A program made the position numbers and the translations under genes. Below are positions 4,479 to 6,526 of a stretch of DNA of 6,526 nt, piece by piece (within the stretch, counting starts at the first letter, position 1; each line of letters opens with the position of its first letter). Location of the stretch: the NCBI GenBank assembly GCA_947177495.1, contig CAMWUS010000080.1:1-6526 (forward strand). The letters are read 5' to 3'. The stretch is from an uncultured Clostridia bacterium. Its GTDB lineage: Bacteria > Bacillota > Clostridia > Christensenellales > Borkfalkiaceae. A model generated the notes under the pieces. That model did no database searches. It saw nothing but the letters and a program-made list of their open reading frames with translations, and was not told the origin of the DNA.

Positions 4479-5693
4479 ATGGCAACTCAAAAAACAAAAA
4501 CCAAAAGAACCAACTATGCGGCAACGACCAAGAGAGAGAACGAAGCTCCGAAACGCCGCAACAACGCAGGCGCGCGTTTTCTTTGCGTTGTGCTCGCGCT
4601 TATCATCATCGTGAGCGCCGCGCTCATGATTATGCAATTCTGCACCCCGTACAAGCCCTCGAACGGCTTCAAGCCCGCGGATAATCAGACGACCGTCACG
4701 CCGCCCGTAGGCGACGAAAACAAGGTTACGGCTTCGGACGACGGCGGAATGCTTGCCACGCAAGAACCGCAGGAAGGTGCCGCCAAATTCCTTATGGCGC
4801 GCATCGCTCCCGAGGATTTCGAAGAGTACGGCATTTCCGAACAAGCGGAATCGGCGGTCACGCTTACGATTACCAACATTCAGCCCGAAACGGCAATTCA
4901 CCGTACGGCAGTTTGGGCGGCGAAATGGGAAAAAGGCGGTTTCAGTTGGGTAGAAGGAGCTGGGAAAAATCCGTCTGCGCCCGACATTGACGACCACGTA
5001 GAGGTTACACCCTCTGCGGATACTCTTTCCGCAACAGTCGTATGTCTAAAAGCATTCGGTACGCCCATAGAACTCTCGGCAACGTTCCAAACGGGAGACA
5101 ACGTTAAGGTAGCCATTCAGTTGGACTACATTGCGCGGCTTGACCCGAATTCGGAAATTACGTTGAAGGGAACTGAAACCGATGCGAATACGATTTCATT
5201 CGGCGAACGGCGAGCTGGTGTTAACGGCTATGGTGAGTATTATACTCCAAGATACACCGTAGACACTTCGAGCGTATATTTCGGCGTAGGAACAATAGTT
5301 CCCACCGTAGAAGAAACGCGTGACGATATGGGCGTACAAAATGGGACATACATAGAAATCAATCTTATGATAACGGGCTCAAATAAATACGACGAATGGT
5401 TGTATGAGTGCGCGAAACCCGTTAAGGTTACAGGTGTACTGATTGCCGATGCGGTCATGATTAAATGGTTTTTGACCGAACCCTACGCATCCGCCCAAGA
5501 GAACGTGAACAGCCTTTTGGACTATATCGAAAGACACTCAGACAACGCATTTAAAATCAACTACACCTTTAACGTTGTGTGTGACGGGAAAGTGCTTTCC
5601 ACCGAAACGCTTTCAAATACCTTTGCGGCGGACGTTTCGCGGCTTACGAATGTATCAAGCGCGGAAATGGATAAAGAAGGCGTAATGTTCTAA
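4479..5693 (+). CDS. Single-pass membrane protein with probable Ig-like outer domain
   Basis: A 404-residue protein. Residues 1-33 are a Lys/Arg-rich cytoplasmic tail, about 34-54 (FLCVVLALIIIVSAALMIMQF) form one transmembrane helix or uncleaved signal anchor, and the rest should be outside the cell (N-in, C-out by the positive-inside rule). A Pro/Thr/Asp-rich linker (about 57-100) precedes residues 125-220, where TLTITNI, the tryptophans W146/W150/W157, VEVTPSAD and CLKAFGTPIELS alternate as in bacterial Ig-like (BIG2-type) beta-sandwich domains. Residues 220-404 are beta-rich and unrecognised. AAGGAG lies 5 nt before the ATG. The next gene starts 15 bp after the stop, so they form an operon. 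I recall comparable proteins in clostridial mobile elements, but no function is known to me; surface attachment or signalling is speculation. Confidence 0.85.
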   Translation: MATQKTKTKRTNYAATTKRENEAPKRRNNAGARFLCVVLALIIIVSAALMIMQFCTPYKPSNGFKPADNQTTVTPPVGDENKVTASDDGGMLATQEPQEGAAKFLMARIAPEDFEEYGISEQAESAVTLTITNIQPETAIHRTAVWAAKWEKGGFSWVEGAGKNPSAPDIDDHVEVTPSADTLSATVVCLKAFGTPIELSATFQTGDNVKVAIQLDYIARLDPNSEITLKGTETDANTISFGERRAGVNGYGEYYTPRYTVDTSSVYFGVGTIVPTVEETRDDMGVQNGTYIEINLMITGSNKYDEWLYECAKPVKVTGVLIADAVMIKWFLTEPYASAQENVNSLLDYIERHSDNAFKINYTFNVVCDGKVLSTETLSNTFAADVSRLTNVSSAEMDKEGVMF

Positions 5694-5708
5694 GCGTGGG
5701 AGGGAGCC

Positions 5709-6526
5709 ATGATAAAACGAGCGATTGCATTTTTGGCAACGGCGGTTATGGCGGCGGGAGTAATTTCTCCCGCCTATTCCCATATCGCGGCGAACGCGGC
5801 GGAAGCGACAAGCTACACAACCGTTTTAGAAGATTTGAACCGCGACCCTCTTTTCCGTGAAGCGAACTACCCGAACGATAACTCGGACGAAGTAGAGGTC
5901 CTGCAAATCGCGGAGGGCGAGAGCGGCGAGCTCTTCGTGTACACCCTGCAATATGCGGGAGAAAAGAGCCTCGCATTGCAAATTTCCTTGTGCCCGTCGT
6001 TGGGATATAAGGACTACCAAACCTATACTTTGGAAGCCGTGAGTATAGAAGGCATCTTCGGGAAATACCTCGTGCGCGGTTATCGGGTGAAGAACAACAG
6101 CTCGAAGCGGCATTATTGCATTCGTTCTATTACGTCCGTTTTCTATTACGATAACGGCGATACGAGAAAACACGAATGGACGGTAGACAAATGCTTTATC
6201 GCAACAAACGCCGATGAAGATGTATTATACACCGCCCTAAAAAAAGAGGACGAAGAACTGACGGATTTTGATTTTGTCAGCGTTGCGCGCGGTGGACCCT
6301 ATCGCCTTGATTATTACCTGTATTTCAATTCGGAACACCCACTTGAAAATGCTATGGGAATGACGATTGAATTTACCTATTCCACGGTAAGGGGAAGCGC
6401 GCTTTCAAGCTTGCTTTTCTTATTTGCCTTGGCGGGGAAACAGGACTTCGACGACGGGACGGCAGTCCGCCTTTCATGCGTTCCGAAGGAGAATCCGAAG
6501 CACACGGAACCCTCGCGGTATAACAC
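5709..6526 (+). CDS. Secreted protein of unknown function (runs off right edge)
   Basis: 272 codons are present with no stop before the window ends. The ATG at 5709 has GGGAGG (5698-5703) at 5 nt spacing and lies 15 bp after the membrane-protein gene, so the two are co-transcribed. The N terminus MIKRAIAFLATAVMAAGVIS followed by PAYSHIAANA is a type I signal peptide, with cleavage likely after ANA (residue 30) or AYS (24). The visible mature part is beta-rich, with VLQIAEGESGELFVYTLQY (64-82), EGIFGKYLVRGYRV (about 114-127) and YRLDYYLYF (about 198-206). A hydrophobic run, SALSSLLFLFALAG (about 230-243), might be a membrane segment or buried core. The IAE...GELFVY pattern reminds me of uncharacterised exported clostridial proteins; this is memory, not a search result. 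It probably acts with the preceding membrane protein at the cell surface. Confidence 0.82.
   Translation, partial: MIKRAIAFLATAVMAAGVISPAYSHIAANAAEATSYTTVLEDLNRDPLFREANYPNDNSDEVEVLQIAEGESGELFVYTLQYAGEKSLALQISLCPSLGYKDYQTYTLEAVSIEGIFGKYLVRGYRVKNNSSKRHYCIRSITSVFYYDNGDTRKHEWTVDKCFIATNADEDVLYTALKKEDEELTDFDFVSVARGGPYRLDYYLYFNSEHPLENAMGMTIEFTYSTVRGSALSSLLFLFALAGKQDFDDGTAVRLSCVPKENPKHTEPSRYN

Larger units (their letters stand above)
1207..6526. mobile_element. Left part of a tRNA-Gly-integrated element (prophage, ICE or satellite)
   Basis: The order is tRNA, then a convergent tyrosine integrase, a Xre repressor, divergent early promoters with shared operators, a PP-loop enzyme and surface-protein genes. 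It matches the left arm of an integrated temperate element. No capsid, terminase, portal, relaxase, type IV secretion or replication gene is in the window, so the element type is open. The right end is not reached. Confidence 0.75.

Noticed and set aside
4167..4997. Minus-strand open frame of 276 codons
   Set aside because: Arginine-rich translation without motifs, antisense to the membrane-protein gene and the hairpin region; a composition artefact.

Overview
The window looks like the left end of an integrated mobile element, with its flanking chromosome, from a Gram-positive-type bacterium, most likely a clostridial member of the Bacillota (Firmicutes). The hints are strong GGAGG-type ribosome binding sites, near-consensus sigma-A promoters, a tRNA gene with encoded CCA, a lipoprotein signal, and a clostridial-looking repressor and integrase. 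Base composition is mixed, so this is a hint and not a species call.

Chromosomal part (1-1234): on the minus strand there is the first 37 codons of a lipoprotein running off the left edge, with its own promoter, and a complete metallophosphoesterase gene whose promoter suggests a nearly leaderless mRNA. On the plus strand there is a tRNA-Gly(CCC) gene with a perfect consensus promoter (TTGACA, 17 bp, TATAAT).

Element part (from about 1207-1234 to beyond the right edge): a tyrosine integrase gene ends 84 bp from the tRNA 3' end, the classic arrangement for an element inserted into a tRNA gene. A Xre-family repressor lies upstream of the integrase on the same strand. Between the repressor and a rightward gene is a two-way control region. 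Three copies of one operator (TCAY-N5-GTGA) sit in the spacers of the two proposed promoters and between them, spaced close to whole helical turns. The rightward transcript carries a PP-loop, PAPS-reductase-like protein with a CxxCxxC cluster, then a translationally coupled small Cys-rich ORF.

A GC-rich region with several hairpins and no gene (about 4197-4478) follows. It precedes two closely spaced cell-surface genes: a single-pass membrane protein with a probable Ig-like outer domain, and a secreted protein cut by the right edge. I recognise no function for these two.

The most noteworthy points are the phased operator switch controlling a PP-loop/Fe-S-type enzyme in the early-gene position, the unexplained structured leader, and the uncharacterised membrane/secreted pair. 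No right attachment site, replication, packaging, structural or conjugation gene is visible, so whether this is a prophage, an integrative conjugative element or a satellite cannot be decided here.
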